Positions 53,412 through 63,120 of a stretch of DNA of 64,000 nt are shown one piece after another. The translations under genes were made by a program, and so were the position numbers. The stretch is from NCBI RefSeq assembly GCF_000020365.1, contig NC_012108.1:1054001-1118000 (forward strand), given 5' to 3'. Each line of letters begins with the position of its first letter. Position 1 is the stretch's first letter. The notes below the pieces were generated by a model. That model saw only the letters and a list, made by a program, of their open reading frames with translations. It did no database searches and had not been told where the DNA came from. The stretch comes from Desulforapulum autotrophicum HRM2. GTDB lineage: Bacteria; Desulfobacterota; Desulfobacteria; Desulfobacterales; Desulfobacteraceae.

Positions 53412-53788
53412 AAGAGATAATGGCCGTCATCCGCATGAACAAAATCAACAAGACCAAACTGGCCCTGATTGACGCGGGAATATCCTCCATGACAGCCATG
53501 GATGCCTTGGGCCGGGGAAAGGGGCTTGTGGACATGACACTCTTAAAGGGTGCTGAACAGGGATATGAAGAAGCCATTGCCCAGCTGGGTGAGTCCGGTC
53601 GTCTGATCCCCAAAAGAGCCATTTCCATCGTTGTTCCGAACAAGCTGGTCTCTAAAACGGTGAAGACCATTATTGGAGTCAACCAGACAGGCAAATCAGG
53701 GGACGGGGTGGTATGGGTGATGCCGGTTCTTGAGTCCCTGAGCGTTAGAACCGGCGAGAGTGGTGACAAAGTGCTGGATGAAATTTAA
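53408..53788 (+). CDS. nifI2: PII-family nitrogenase regulator NifI2
   Basis: The 126-residue protein is the second PII-like subunit: EIMAVIRMNKINKTKLALID, SSMTAMDALGRGKGLVDM, and the long T-loop of NifI2 type before RLIPKRAISIVVP. It ends GDGVVWVMPVLESLSVRTGE. It shares the operon and works with NifI1. Its ATG lies inside the end of nifI1. Confidence 0.95.
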   Translation: MKEIMAVIRMNKINKTKLALIDAGISSMTAMDALGRGKGLVDMTLLKGAEQGYEEAIAQLGESGRLIPKRAISIVVPNKLVSKTVKTIIGVNQTGKSGDGVVWVMPVLESLSVRTGESGDKVLDEI

Positions 53789-53815
53789 CCCAACTTTAAG
53801 AATGGAAAGATAAAG

Positions 53816-55480
53816 ATGAGCCTTAAGACGAAAGACCAAATTGAGACGACAACCGGTCGAACCGAGATCCCTGATCCGGAAATGGTGAAAAAAGAGCTGA
53901 TAGCCAAATATCCCACCAAGGTGGCCAGGAAACGATCAAAACAGATCATGCCCAATACAACGGATGAATGCGGCAATCCTACAGTCATGGGTGCCAATGT
54001 CAGGACCGTTCCCGGCATCATCACCCAGAGGGGCTGCTGCTATGCCGGCTGTAAAGGGGTAATCATGGGACCCACACGGGATATCGTCAATCTCGTCCAT
54101 GGGCCCATTGGGTGCAGTTTTTACGCCTGGCTGACCCGTCGGAACCAGACCCGGCCACCCACGGACCAGGATGACAACTATATGACCTACTGCTTTTCCA
54201 CGGACATGCAGGACAACGATATTGTGTTTGGCGGTGAAAAAAAGCTCAAAGCCGCCATCCAGGAAGCCTATGATAATTTTAAACCCAAGGCCATCAGTAT
54301 CTTTTCAACCTGTCCCGTGGGGCTCATCGGCGATGATGTGCATGCCGTTGCCAGGGAGATGAAGGAAAAACTGGGGATCAATGTTTTTGGTTTCTCCTGT
54401 GAGGGATATAAGGGCGTGAGTCAGTCTGCCGGTCATCACATCGCAAACAATGGGATCTTTACCCATGTGGTGGGCGAGAACGATACCATCATGGATGCGG
54501 ATTACAAGATCAACCTGCTGGGAGAGTACAACATCGGCGGTGACGCCTTTGAGATCGATCGTATTCTTGGACTCTGTGGAATCTCCCTTGTTTCCACCTT
54601 TAGTGGAAATTCCAGCTATGACCAGTTTGCCAACTGTCATACGGCGGATTTGAATGCCGTGATGTGCCATCGGTCCATCAATTATGTGGCAGACATGCTG
54701 GAAATAAGATACGGCATCCCATGGATCAAGATTAATTTTATCGGTGCCCAGGCCACGGCTAAATCCTTAAGGAAAATAGCCCAGTATTTTGATGAACCAG
54801 AACTGATTGAACGGGTGGAAGCGGTTATCGCAGCTGAGTTGCCTGAAATTGAACGGGTCAAGGAGGAAGTCAAGCAAAGATGTGAGGGTAAACTTGCCAT
54901 GATGTTTGTTGGTGGTTCCAGGGCCCACAGTTACCAGGGTATTTTTAAGGAGATCGGCATGAGAACAATTTCAGCCGGTTATGAATTTGCCCACAGGGAT
55001 GATTACGAGGGCCGAAGGGTGATTGATGATATCAAGGTGGATGCGGATTCTCGAAATATTCAAGAACTTGAGATCACGAGGGATGAGACCCGGTACAACC
55101 CGAGGAAAACAGAGGCTGAGATGGCGGAACTTGCAGAAAAAGGGGTAGCCTTTAAAGAATACAACGGCATGATGGCGGATATGGACCCAAACGCCCTTGT
55201 AATTGATGATATCAGCCAGTATGAGACAGAAAAACTCATTGAAATCTATAAGCCGGATCTCTATTGTGCCGGTATTAAAGAAAAATATGCGGTTCAAAAA
55301 AGCGGTATTCCCATGAAGCAGCTCCATTCCTACGACTCCGGCGGTCCCTATGCCGGATTCAAGGGGGCAATCAATTTTTACAAAGAGATCGACCGCATGG
55401 TTAATTCCAAGGTCTGGGGCTATATTCAAGCCCCCTGGCAGGGAAGTCCTGAACTGTCTGCCAAATATGGATGGGAATAA
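53816..55480 (+). CDS. nifD: Nitrogenase molybdenum-iron protein alpha chain NifD
   Basis: The 554-residue protein has P-cluster cysteines in QRGCCYAGCKGV, GPIGCSFYAW and STCPVGLIGDD, the FeMo-cofactor Cys in GNSSYDQFANCHTADLNA or its neighbourhood, and the homocitrate-side His in MKQLHSYDSGGPYAGF. It is about 60 residues longer than NifD of Azotobacter. The extra part (about 375-440) is the insertion known from group II/III nitrogenases of anaerobes. It starts 27 bp after nifI2 with AATGGAAAG upstream. Confidence 0.97.
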   Translation: MSLKTKDQIETTTGRTEIPDPEMVKKELIAKYPTKVARKRSKQIMPNTTDECGNPTVMGANVRTVPGIITQRGCCYAGCKGVIMGPTRDIVNLVHGPIGCSFYAWLTRRNQTRPPTDQDDNYMTYCFSTDMQDNDIVFGGEKKLKAAIQEAYDNFKPKAISIFSTCPVGLIGDDVHAVAREMKEKLGINVFGFSCEGYKGVSQSAGHHIANNGIFTHVVGENDTIMDADYKINLLGEYNIGGDAFEIDRILGLCGISLVSTFSGNSSYDQFANCHTADLNAVMCHRSINYVADMLEIRYGIPWIKINFIGAQATAKSLRKIAQYFDEPELIERVEAVIAAELPEIERVKEEVKQRCEGKLAMMFVGGSRAHSYQGIFKEIGMRTISAGYEFAHRDDYEGRRVIDDIKVDADSRNIQELEITRDETRYNPRKTEAEMAELAEKGVAFKEYNGMMADMDPNALVIDDISQYETEKLIEIYKPDLYCAGIKEKYAVQKSGIPMKQLHSYDSGGPYAGFKGAINFYKEIDRMVNSKVWGYIQAPWQGSPELSAKYGWE

Positions 55481-55548
55481 ATCATACCCATATTCCATTA
55501 AATTCATACCACGATAAAAATTACGCTTAACACAGGAGACGTGCACAA

Positions 55549-56931
55549 ATGTTGCTCAGACATACCAATAAAGAGATAAAACCCAGGGAATCGCTGACCG
55601 TTAATCCAGCTAAAACCTGCCAGCCCATCGGTGCCATGTATGCATCCCTTGGCATTCACAACTGCCTGCCACACAGTCACGGCTCCCAGGGCTGCTGCGC
55701 CTATCACAGAAGTGCCCTGACCCGCCATTTCCGGGAACCGGTAATGGCTGCCACCAGCTCTTTTACGGAAGGATCATCTGTGTTCGGGGGGCAGTCCAAC
55801 CTGATCCAGGCCATTGATACTATTTTCACCACCTATGAGCCGGATGTCATTGCCGTTCACACCACCTGTCTGTCGGAAACCATTGGTGATGATGTGAACC
55901 AGATCGCCATCAAGGCGGTGAAGGATGGTAAAGTGCCCAAGGGTAAATATGTCATCCATACCAGTACCCCAAGCTATGTGGGCTCCCATGTTACGGGATT
56001 TTCCAACATGACAAAGGCCATGGCCACGGCCTTTTCAAAGTCCACGGGGGTTTCCAACGGCAAGTTCAATATTATTCCCGGTTATGTTGAACCCTCGGAC
56101 ATGACTGAAATCAAGCGGGTGGTCAAGGAGATGGGTATCAAACCCATCCTTTTCCCGGACACCTCAAATGTGCTGAACGGTCCCCAGACCGGTAAATATA
56201 AAATGTATCCCGACGGGGGGGTTACCATCGAAGAGTTGACCAGCGCCGGGGACAGCATCGGCACCATTGCCCTTGGCAACACGGCTTCAGCCGATGCGGC
56301 AAGGGCCCTTGATACCCGCTGCAAGGTCCCCTGCCAGGTGCTGGACCTACCCATTGGGCTTGCTGCAACGGATCGATTCATTAATACCTTGAGAACGGTT
56401 GCCGGGGTAAACGTGCCGGCAAGCATTGACCTGGAGCGGGGCCAGCTTCTGGACATCATCACGGATATGCAAGCCTATCTTTACCATAAAAAGGTGGCCC
56501 TGGCAGGTGATCCAGATCAATTGATTCCCCTGGTGGAATTTCTCATCAGTATTGACATGATGCCGGTTCATATCGTCACGGGAACCCCGGGAAAAGACTT
56601 TGTCAAACGCATTGAGGCGCTGACGGCAGATCTTCCCTACAAGGTCAATGTCAAGGCCGGTGGCGGTGCTGACATGTATCTGCTCCACCAGTGGATCAAA
56701 AATGAGCCCGTGGATCTGTTGATCTCCAACACCTATGGGAAATATATCGCAAGGGACGAGGATATTCCCTTCATGCGATACGGGTTTCCCATAGTGGACA
56801 GGGTAGGGCATTCTTATTTCCCTTCGGTCTGCTACAAGGGCGGGATGCGACTTCTGGAGAAAATTCTGGATCTGCTGCTGGATCGAATTGACAGGGATTC
56901 CCTTGAAGAAACCTTTGAACTGGTGATGTAA
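55549..56931 (+). CDS. nifK: Nitrogenase molybdenum-iron protein beta chain NifK
   Basis: The 460-residue protein has P-cluster cysteines in AKTCQPIGAMYASLG, HGSQGCCAYHR and VHTTCLSETIGDD, and FPIVDRVGHSYFPSVCYKG at the end. It lacks the ~50-residue N-terminal extension of Azotobacter NifK, as usual in group II/III enzymes. It forms the tetramer with NifD. A GGAGACG ribosome site lies upstream of ATG 55549. Confidence 0.97.
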   Translation: MLLRHTNKEIKPRESLTVNPAKTCQPIGAMYASLGIHNCLPHSHGSQGCCAYHRSALTRHFREPVMAATSSFTEGSSVFGGQSNLIQAIDTIFTTYEPDVIAVHTTCLSETIGDDVNQIAIKAVKDGKVPKGKYVIHTSTPSYVGSHVTGFSNMTKAMATAFSKSTGVSNGKFNIIPGYVEPSDMTEIKRVVKEMGIKPILFPDTSNVLNGPQTGKYKMYPDGGVTIEELTSAGDSIGTIALGNTASADAARALDTRCKVPCQVLDLPIGLAATDRFINTLRTVAGVNVPASIDLERGQLLDIITDMQAYLYHKKVALAGDPDQLIPLVEFLISIDMMPVHIVTGTPGKDFVKRIEALTADLPYKVNVKAGGGADMYLLHQWIKNEPVDLLISNTYGKYIARDEDIPFMRYGFPIVDRVGHSYFPSVCYKGGMRLLEKILDLLLDRIDRDSLEETFELVM

Positions 56932-57026
56932 AACCGATCCGGTTAGAAACTGAACTTTATCTTCGATTGATTTGTTAAATCAGCAAAAAAATCAAAGAGA
57001 AACGCTCAATTTAAGGAAAATTGAAA

Positions 57027-58403
57027 ATGGAAACCATATCCGTATTAGAAGACAGGAAAAACCAGATTTCCCAGAAAGGCCGGGACACCTTTGAAATGGC
57101 CTGTGAAAAAAAGAGCCTGGCAGGGGCAGTGAGCCAGCGGGCATGCGTCTTCTGCGGATCCAGGGTGGTTCTCTACCCCATTGCCGATGCCCTTCACCTC
57201 ATCCACGGACCCATTGGTTGTGCCTCCTACACCTGGGATATCCGGGGGGCCCTGTCATCGGGCCCGGAACTTCACCGGATGAGTTTCTCCACGGATCTTT
57301 CCGAGACGGATGTGGTTTTCGGCGGTGAGAAAAAACTTGAGAAAGCCCTGCTTGAACTCGTTGCAGAATATGAACCCAAAGCTGCTTTTGTTTATTGTAC
57401 CTGTATTGTGGGCATCATAGGGGATGATGTGGAGGCCGTGTGTAAAAAGGTCGCAGCCAAGGTTGGCATCCCCGTGCTGGCGGTTCATTCTGAGGGGTTC
57501 AAGGGCACAAAAAAAGATGGATACAAGGCTGCCTGTGATGCCCTGTTTAAACTCATTGATCTGAATCGTAAACCTGAAAAACAGATTCCCCTGAGCATCA
57601 ATATCCTTGGTGAGTTTAATATCGGTGGAGAGACCTGGATCATCAAAGAGTATTACCGGCGGATGGGCGTCGAGGTCGTTTCCGTGATGACCGGCGACGG
57701 CAGGGTCAAGGATGTTCAGTCGGCACACAGGGCCTGTTTGAATGTGGTTCAGTGTTCAGGATCGTTGACCCATCTTGCGCGAGACATGGAACAAGCCTAT
57801 GGCATCCCCTTTATCCGTGTTTCGTATTTTGGCATCGAAGACACCTCGGATGCCCTTTATGATGTGGCCTCGTTTTTTAAGGATGCCCCACAGATCATGG
57901 AACGGACAAAGGCTCTGGTCCAGGAGGAGGTTTGCGCCATTCTTCCTGAACTTGCAGCATTAAAAAAAGATCTTGTGGGAAAACGGGCCGCCATTTATGT
58001 GGGCGGGGCGTTTAAGGCCTTTTCCCTGATCAAGGCCCTGAAACATCTGGGCATGAGCGAGGTTCTTGTGGGGTCCCAGACCGGAAACAAGGAAGATTAC
58101 GCATTGTTACGAGAGATGTGTGATCCAGACACGGTGATACTGGATGATGCCAACCCCCTGGAGCTTGCCAAGTATGTCATGGAAAAGGATGCCCACCTCT
58201 TCATCGGTGGGGTCAAGGAAAGACCCATTGCCTACAAACTGGGGATCGGCTTTTGTGACCACAACCATGAACGAAAGATTCCTTTGGTGGGGTATGAGGG
58301 CATGGTCAATTTTGCAAAGGAAGTCCATGCAACAGTGACAAGTCCCATCTGGGACCTTGTTCCGAGAAAAGCGTTTAACCGGGCCATTTCAAACAAAGGA
58401 TGA
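57027..58403 (+). CDS. nifE: Nitrogenase cofactor scaffold NifE
   Basis: The 458-residue protein is NifD-like but with scaffold features: SQRACVFCGSRVVLYPIADA, HGPIGCASYTWDIRGALSSG, YCTCIVGIIGDDVEAV and DGRVKDVQSAHRACLNVVQC. With NifN it holds the NifB cofactor while Mo and homocitrate are added. I start at ATG 57027 with AAGGA 9 nt upstream; the reading from TTG 57021 adds two residues. The 95-bp gap after nifK has no clear terminator. Confidence 0.95.
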   Translation: METISVLEDRKNQISQKGRDTFEMACEKKSLAGAVSQRACVFCGSRVVLYPIADALHLIHGPIGCASYTWDIRGALSSGPELHRMSFSTDLSETDVVFGGEKKLEKALLELVAEYEPKAAFVYCTCIVGIIGDDVEAVCKKVAAKVGIPVLAVHSEGFKGTKKDGYKAACDALFKLIDLNRKPEKQIPLSINILGEFNIGGETWIIKEYYRRMGVEVVSVMTGDGRVKDVQSAHRACLNVVQCSGSLTHLARDMEQAYGIPFIRVSYFGIEDTSDALYDVASFFKDAPQIMERTKALVQEEVCAILPELAALKKDLVGKRAAIYVGGAFKAFSLIKALKHLGMSEVLVGSQTGNKEDYALLREMCDPDTVILDDANPLELAKYVMEKDAHLFIGGVKERPIAYKLGIGFCDHNHERKIPLVGYEGMVNFAKEVHATVTSPIWDLVPRKAFNRAISNKG

Positions 58404-58409
58404 TACCCC

Positions 58410-59828
58410 ATGATTTCCAACATGATACCCAAAAAGATCAAGAAAAAGATCGATAAAAAGCCCTATACAGCCACCCGCAATGCCTGTAAAATGTGCACCC
58501 CTCTGGGCGCCACCATGGTTTTCCACGGAATCGAAGGGACCATCCCCCTTTTGCACGGCTCCCAGGGATGCTCCACCTATATGCGAAGATACCTGATCAG
58601 TCATTTCAGGGAGCCCGTAGATATTGCCTCATCAAATTTTACCGAGGATACGGCCATTTTCGGTGGTGGTGCCAACCTCATGCTTGCCATTGAAAATGTA
58701 GCCCGTCAATACACCCCCAAGATGATCGGCATTGCCACCACCTGCCTTTCGGAAACCATTGGCGATGATGTTCCCATGATTTTAAACGGCATGGACAAGG
58801 CCCTGGACGATACCATCCTGGTCCATGTGTCAACCCCAAGTTATACGGGTACCCATGTGGACGGATTCCACGGGGCGGTTCATGCCGTTGTTGAGCGTTG
58901 TAATCCTTTAGGCTGCAAACCGGAACAGGCCGTTAAGCCCCGTCAGAATATAAATGTTTTTCCGGGCATGCTCTCCAATGAAGATATTCGACATCTCAAG
59001 GAGATCTTCACGGACCTTGACATTGAATTTACGATTCTGCCGGATTATTCAGAACGACTGGAAGGACCTTCGTGGGATGATTACCAGGTCATTCAAAAGG
59101 GGGGAACCCCCATCCGCCAGATCCAGGAGATGAACCGTGCCACGGCCAGCGTGGAGTTTGGAGCTATCCTGGCAGCCTCGGTTGACCAGGGTACAGAAAG
59201 TGCCGGATCCCTTTTAAAGGAGCGGTTTGACATTCCCCTTGTTTCCCTCGGTTTTCCCGTGGGGGTAAAGGCCACGGATCTTTTCTTTGAGCGGCTGGAA
59301 GCGCTGACATTAAAACCCATGCCTGAACGTTACAAAGAACAGCGTGGACGATTGATTGACGCCTATGTGGATGGAAACAAATATGTATCCGGACAAAGGG
59401 CCGTTGTCTACGGAGAAGAAGATTTTGTGGTTGCCATTGCAGGATTCCTGGCCGAGGTGGGCATTATCCCGGTGCTGTGTGCTTCTGGCGGGAAGAGCGG
59501 ATTATTGGAAAAAGCCTTGGAAAAGACCCTCACCCCGAAGATTTTCAAACAGGTGACTGTTCACCAGGGTATGGATTTTACCCGGATGGAGCAGGCAGCA
59601 GGAGCGCTTGACCCTGATTTTATGATCGGAAATAGCAAGGGATACACCATGTCCCGGCACCTTAAAGTTCCCCTGGTCAGGGTGGGATTCCCCATCCATG
59701 ACCGGATCGGTGGCCAGCGTATTCTTCACATCGGTTACAAGGGTGCCCAGGCGCTGTTTGATGCCATTGTCAACACGCTTCTCCACCATAATCAGACGAC
59801 GTCTAAAATCGGTTACGCCTATATGTAG
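58410..59828 (+). CDS. nifN: Nitrogenase cofactor scaffold NifN
   Basis: The 472-residue protein is NifK-like: RNACKMCTPLGATMVFHGIE, HGSQGCSTYMRRYLISHFRE, ATTCLSETIGDDVPMIL and VGFPIHDRIGGQRILHIGYK. It pairs with NifE. There is no NifX fusion at its end. ATG 58410 lies 6 bp after the nifE stop, so both are translated together. The tail ends with TTSKIGYAYM. Confidence 0.95.
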   Translation: MISNMIPKKIKKKIDKKPYTATRNACKMCTPLGATMVFHGIEGTIPLLHGSQGCSTYMRRYLISHFREPVDIASSNFTEDTAIFGGGANLMLAIENVARQYTPKMIGIATTCLSETIGDDVPMILNGMDKALDDTILVHVSTPSYTGTHVDGFHGAVHAVVERCNPLGCKPEQAVKPRQNINVFPGMLSNEDIRHLKEIFTDLDIEFTILPDYSERLEGPSWDDYQVIQKGGTPIRQIQEMNRATASVEFGAILAASVDQGTESAGSLLKERFDIPLVSLGFPVGVKATDLFFERLEALTLKPMPERYKEQRGRLIDAYVDGNKYVSGQRAVVYGEEDFVVAIAGFLAEVGIIPVLCASGGKSGLLEKALEKTLTPKIFKQVTVHQGMDFTRMEQAAGALDPDFMIGNSKGYTMSRHLKVPLVRVGFPIHDRIGGQRILHIGYKGAQALFDAIVNTLLHHNQTTSKIGYAYM

Positions 59829-59904
59829 CAAGGCACAATGGGCCTGTAAAAATAGAGGCCGAATAACCAGGCCATAGAAACGAGGAAAGACAAAGGATAG
59901 AAAA

Positions 59905-61179
59905 ATGAATATTGAAAATCACCCCTGTTTTAATGCAAATGCCTGTAAAAGTTGGGGCCGGGTCCATCTTCCCGTTGCACCCCGGTGTAATATCCAGTGC
60001 AACTTTTGTAATCGAAAATTTGACTGTGTCAACGAGAGCCGGCCCGGTGTATGCAGCAGTATTCTTTCCCCTTTCCAGGCCATGGAATATCTTAAACAGG
60101 TCGTGAACCGGAAGAAAAATATCTCAGTGGTGGGTATTGCAGGCCCAGGCGACCCCTTTGCCAACCCTGAACAGACCCTGACGACCATTGAGATGATCAG
60201 TAAAAAATATCCGGACATGCTGTTGTGTCTTGCAAGTAACGGGCTCAACCTGCCGGAATATCTGGATGATATTGCAAGGTTCAATGTCAGCCATGTGAGT
60301 ATCACCATCAACGCCATTGACCTTGCAATCAGTGAAAAAATTTATTCCTGGGTGCGGTTCGGCAAAAAATCCCTGGCCCCCGGGCAGGGAGTGAAACTGC
60401 TTCTGGAAAAACAGCTGGCGTCCGTGGCAGGACTGAAAGAAAGGGGAATCATCGTAAAGGTCAATACCATTGTGCTGCCCGGTATCAACGATCACCATGT
60501 GACCGATATTGCCAAAGAAATGGCAAAAATGGGTGTGGATCTGCTCAACTGTATGCCCTATTATCCCAATGAGGGATCCAACTTCGCTCACCTCAGGGAA
60601 CCGTCCAGGGAAGAGATTGCGAAAATCCAGGCAGACGCCCAGAAATATCTCCCCCAGATGAAGCACTGCAAACGTTGCCGGGCCGATGCTGTGGGCATAC
60701 TGGGTGAAGAACCGGACAAGGTATTGATGGAGAGTCTTAAAACCTGTGCATCCATGGAAGAGACGCCTGAAATTGAGATGGAAGATCCTGCCCGCCCCCA
60801 TGTTGCCGTGGCCACCCGGGAGGGGGTTCTGGTGAACCAGCACCTGGGAGAGGCCACAGAACTTGCCATCTATGACATCAGCCGGGAAGAAGTGGTCCTT
60901 GTGGAACAAAGGGAGATGCCCAGACCGGGTGACGGCAGTTCCAGGTGGCAGGTAGTGGCTGACCAGCTCAAGGATTGTCATCTTATCCTGGTGAGCGGTG
61001 TCGGGGAAACGCCTAAGGCGTTGCTCACGAACGAGGGATTTGAAATCCTGGAGGTCAACGGCCTGATCCAGGAAGTTGTTGATGCCGTTAAAAATAAACA
61101 GAACATAAGTCATCTGGTTAAAAGAGCCCCCCTGGATTGCAGGGCAGAATGTTCAGGTGGCGGAATGGGATGTATGTAA
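59905..61179 (+). CDS. nifB: NifB radical SAM cofactor synthase with fused NifX-like domain
   Basis: The 424-residue protein has the radical SAM motif CNIQCNFC (from about residue 28), further cluster cysteines in FDCVNESRPGVC and KHCKRCRADAVG, and IAGPGDPFANPEQTL. From about residue 300 (VAVATREGVLVNQHLGEATE) it continues with a NifX/NafY-type domain. The tail CRAECSGGGMGCM is Cys-rich. NifB makes the 8Fe-9S-C core (NifB-co), and the fused domain may hold it for NifEN. No other nifX is in the operon. Confidence 0.95.
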   Translation: MNIENHPCFNANACKSWGRVHLPVAPRCNIQCNFCNRKFDCVNESRPGVCSSILSPFQAMEYLKQVVNRKKNISVVGIAGPGDPFANPEQTLTTIEMISKKYPDMLLCLASNGLNLPEYLDDIARFNVSHVSITINAIDLAISEKIYSWVRFGKKSLAPGQGVKLLLEKQLASVAGLKERGIIVKVNTIVLPGINDHHVTDIAKEMAKMGVDLLNCMPYYPNEGSNFAHLREPSREEIAKIQADAQKYLPQMKHCKRCRADAVGILGEEPDKVLMESLKTCASMEETPEIEMEDPARPHVAVATREGVLVNQHLGEATELAIYDISREEVVLVEQREMPRPGDGSSRWQVVADQLKDCHLILVSGVGETPKALLTNEGFEILEVNGLIQEVVDAVKNKQNISHLVKRAPLDCRAECSGGGMGCM

Positions 61180-61231
61180 ACCTAAAACCATGGGGACAGA
61201 TTTGAAATCTGTCCCCCAAAAAGGAAAAAAA

Positions 61232-61558
61232 ATGGAAAAACCCAAACATCACATACTGGTCTGCGCAAGTTTCAGACCCAGCGGAGAGCCCAAGGGAAAA
61301 TGTCACAGGAAAAATTCCATGGATTTTCTCCCCTACATTGAAAACGAAATCATTGACCGGGGGCTTGAAGGAGTGATTGTCTCATCCACCTGCTGCCTTA
61401 AACTCTGTGATGAAGGACCGATCCTGGTCATTTATCCGGAAAACATCTGGTATGGCAATGTAACGTCCGAGGATGCCATTGACGAAATTCTGGACGCCCT
61501 TGAAGACGGGGGCATCGCAAAGGAATACCTTCTTTCCGACTCGACCTGCGAGGCGTGA
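61232..61558 (+). CDS. Thioredoxin-like [2Fe-2S] ferredoxin of the nif operon
   Basis: The 108-residue protein follows the Clostridium pasteurianum [2Fe-2S] ferredoxin: PKHHILVCASFRPSG start, Cys 11, 24, 55 and 59 in the cluster pattern (CLKLC), and PENIWYGNVTSEDAIDEIL near the end. It probably passes electrons to nitrogenase or cofactor assembly (inference from its place and the clostridial relative). ATG 61232 has AAGGA 7 nt upstream; a longer reading overlaps nifB. Confidence 0.9.
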   Translation: MEKPKHHILVCASFRPSGEPKGKCHRKNSMDFLPYIENEIIDRGLEGVIVSSTCCLKLCDEGPILVIYPENIWYGNVTSEDAIDEILDALEDGGIAKEYLLSDSTCEA

Positions 61559-61564
61559 TCGTTT

Positions 61565-61630
61565 CCCGGGTAAAATAAATTCACAAGTTTGTCTCTCCTG
61601 GACTGTTTTGCTGGATTCTTTTTACCCGGG
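61565..61630. other. Long inverted repeat between ferredoxin and nifV
   Basis: CCCGGGTAAAA at 61565 and TTTTACCCGGG at 61620 are perfect inverted copies with a 44-nt loop. This could partly end or slow transcription before nifV, or be a processing site. No sigma-54 site with correct spacing was found in the gap. Confidence 0.4.
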
Positions 61631-61755
61631 GACTTTAATATCTGGAAATTGGGACTTGATCATCGTTTCAGCCATCCGTCAATTGATGGGCCCCAAAAAA
61701 TTGCAAGAACGATAATCAAGGCCAAAAAATGATTGGAACATCAAAGGAGTTCGCC

Positions 61756-62910
61756 ATGGTTAATTTAAACGATAAAAGAAAAATATGGATGGTGGACACC
61801 ACATTACGGGACGGAGAACAGGCCCCCGGGGTTGTGTTTCATACCCATGAAAAACGTGAAATTGCAAGGGCCCTTGACCGCATCGGCATCGATGAGATCG
61901 AGGTGGGCATTCCGGCCATGGGGGATGGGGCCTGCCAGGATATCAGAGGGATTGTCCAGATGAATTTGTCGTGTATCCTCTCTTCCTGGTGCAGGGCTGC
62001 AAGGGAGGATATTGAAGCGGCTGCCGCCTGTAATACTGCCGGCGTTCATATCAGCTTTCCCACCTCGTCCCTTCTTTTGAAAACCTTTGACAAGGATGAA
62101 GCCTGGGTGATGGACTCCCTTGAACGTCTTGTCGGGGTTGCCAGAAAGTATTTTGACCGGGTTTCAGTGGGGGCCCAGGACGCCACCCGGACCCGGCGGG
62201 ATTTTTTATACGGGTTTGCCCGTCTTGCCTTTGAGGCTGGGGCAGACCGCCTGCGCATCGCAGATACCGTGGGAATGATCAGTCCCCTGATGGTGATGAA
62301 AACCATGACGGATCTTGTTTGTCAGGTGCCGGATCTTGATATTGAGTTCCACGGCCACAATGACCTTGGCATGGCCACGGCCAACGCCGTTACCGCTGTG
62401 GATGCCGGGGCGTCGTCCCTGAGCGTCACGGTCAACGGTCTGGGTGAAAGGGCTGGCAATGCCCCCCTGGAAGAGGTTGCCATGGCTCTTTTTGAGGTGG
62501 GCGGGTATGGTGCCACCCTTGATTTTTCCCAGATGACTGATCTCTGCTGTCTGGTTGCAAAGGCTTCCGGCCGGGAAATCCCTGGGTCAAAACCCATTGT
62601 TGGAAAAAACGTTTTTTGTCATGAATCGGGCATTCACTGTTCAGGCCTTTTAAAGGATGCCGCTTCATACCAGCTGTTTCAACCCGAAAGGGTGGGTAAA
62701 GAAGCGTGCGAATACGTTATCGGGTATCATTCAGGGTCGGCTGCCATCTGCCATGTACTGGAAAAACAGGGGGTTTTCATTGATAAAGCAGCGGCCAGAA
62801 GACTGATTCCCCTGGTAAGGCAAAAGGCGCGCAGACAAAAAAGGTTGCTTACCCCCCTGGAACTTGCGGAACTTTATCACCAGTTTTGGAAATTGAGTTG
62901 CCCGGTATGA
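61756..62910 (+). CDS. nifV: Homocitrate synthase NifV
   Basis: The 384-residue protein is a DRE-TIM metallolyase: WMVDTTLRDGEQAPGVVF, EVGIPAMGDGACQDIR, RIADTVGMISPL, EFHGHNDLGMATANA and GLGERAGNAPLEEV. It condenses acetyl-CoA with 2-oxoglutarate to homocitrate, the organic part of FeMo-co. I start at ATG 61756, which has AAAGGAG 6 nt upstream, rather than 61729. It is ~200 bp after the ferredoxin on the same strand. Confidence 0.94.
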   Translation: MVNLNDKRKIWMVDTTLRDGEQAPGVVFHTHEKREIARALDRIGIDEIEVGIPAMGDGACQDIRGIVQMNLSCILSSWCRAAREDIEAAAACNTAGVHISFPTSSLLLKTFDKDEAWVMDSLERLVGVARKYFDRVSVGAQDATRTRRDFLYGFARLAFEAGADRLRIADTVGMISPLMVMKTMTDLVCQVPDLDIEFHGHNDLGMATANAVTAVDAGASSLSVTVNGLGERAGNAPLEEVAMALFEVGGYGATLDFSQMTDLCCLVAKASGREIPGSKPIVGKNVFCHESGIHCSGLLKDAASYQLFQPERVGKEACEYVIGYHSGSAAICHVLEKQGVFIDKAAARRLIPLVRQKARRQKRLLTPLELAELYHQFWKLSCPV

Positions 62911-62932
62911 TTGTAATGAATAGGTCGAATAT

Positions 62933-63118
62933 TTATTCGAAAATTTCTACGTATTTTTTTTCAATCATCCGAATTTCATCATCAGTCAACTTTTCAAATT
63001 CCCTTCTTCTTGCACGTTTTGAAAGCATCCCATCGTTTTGGGAAAGAAATCGTATAAGTAAATCAACAAGCTTATCGGGCATATCAATATAGTTTTTGAT
63101 GAATTCTTCACTGACTAA
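62933..63118 (-). pseudogene. C-terminal fragment of a Fic-family protein
   Basis: Reading to TAA 62933-62935 gives LVSEEFIKNYIDMPDKLVDL, LIRFLSQNDGMLSKRARRRE and KLTDDEIRMIEKKYVEIFE, like the winged tail of Fic family proteins. It begins right after the parE stop without a start codon. It is a different Fic type from the 24068 gene. Confidence 0.6.
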
Positions 63119-63120
63119 TG

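Noticed and set aside
61559-61755. Separate sigma-54 promoter for nifV
   Set aside because: TGG and TTGC elements occur but never with the required spacing between GG and GC.
62886-63092. 68-codon plus-strand frame after nifV
   Set aside because: It is antisense to the Fic C-terminal relic and has no ribosome site.
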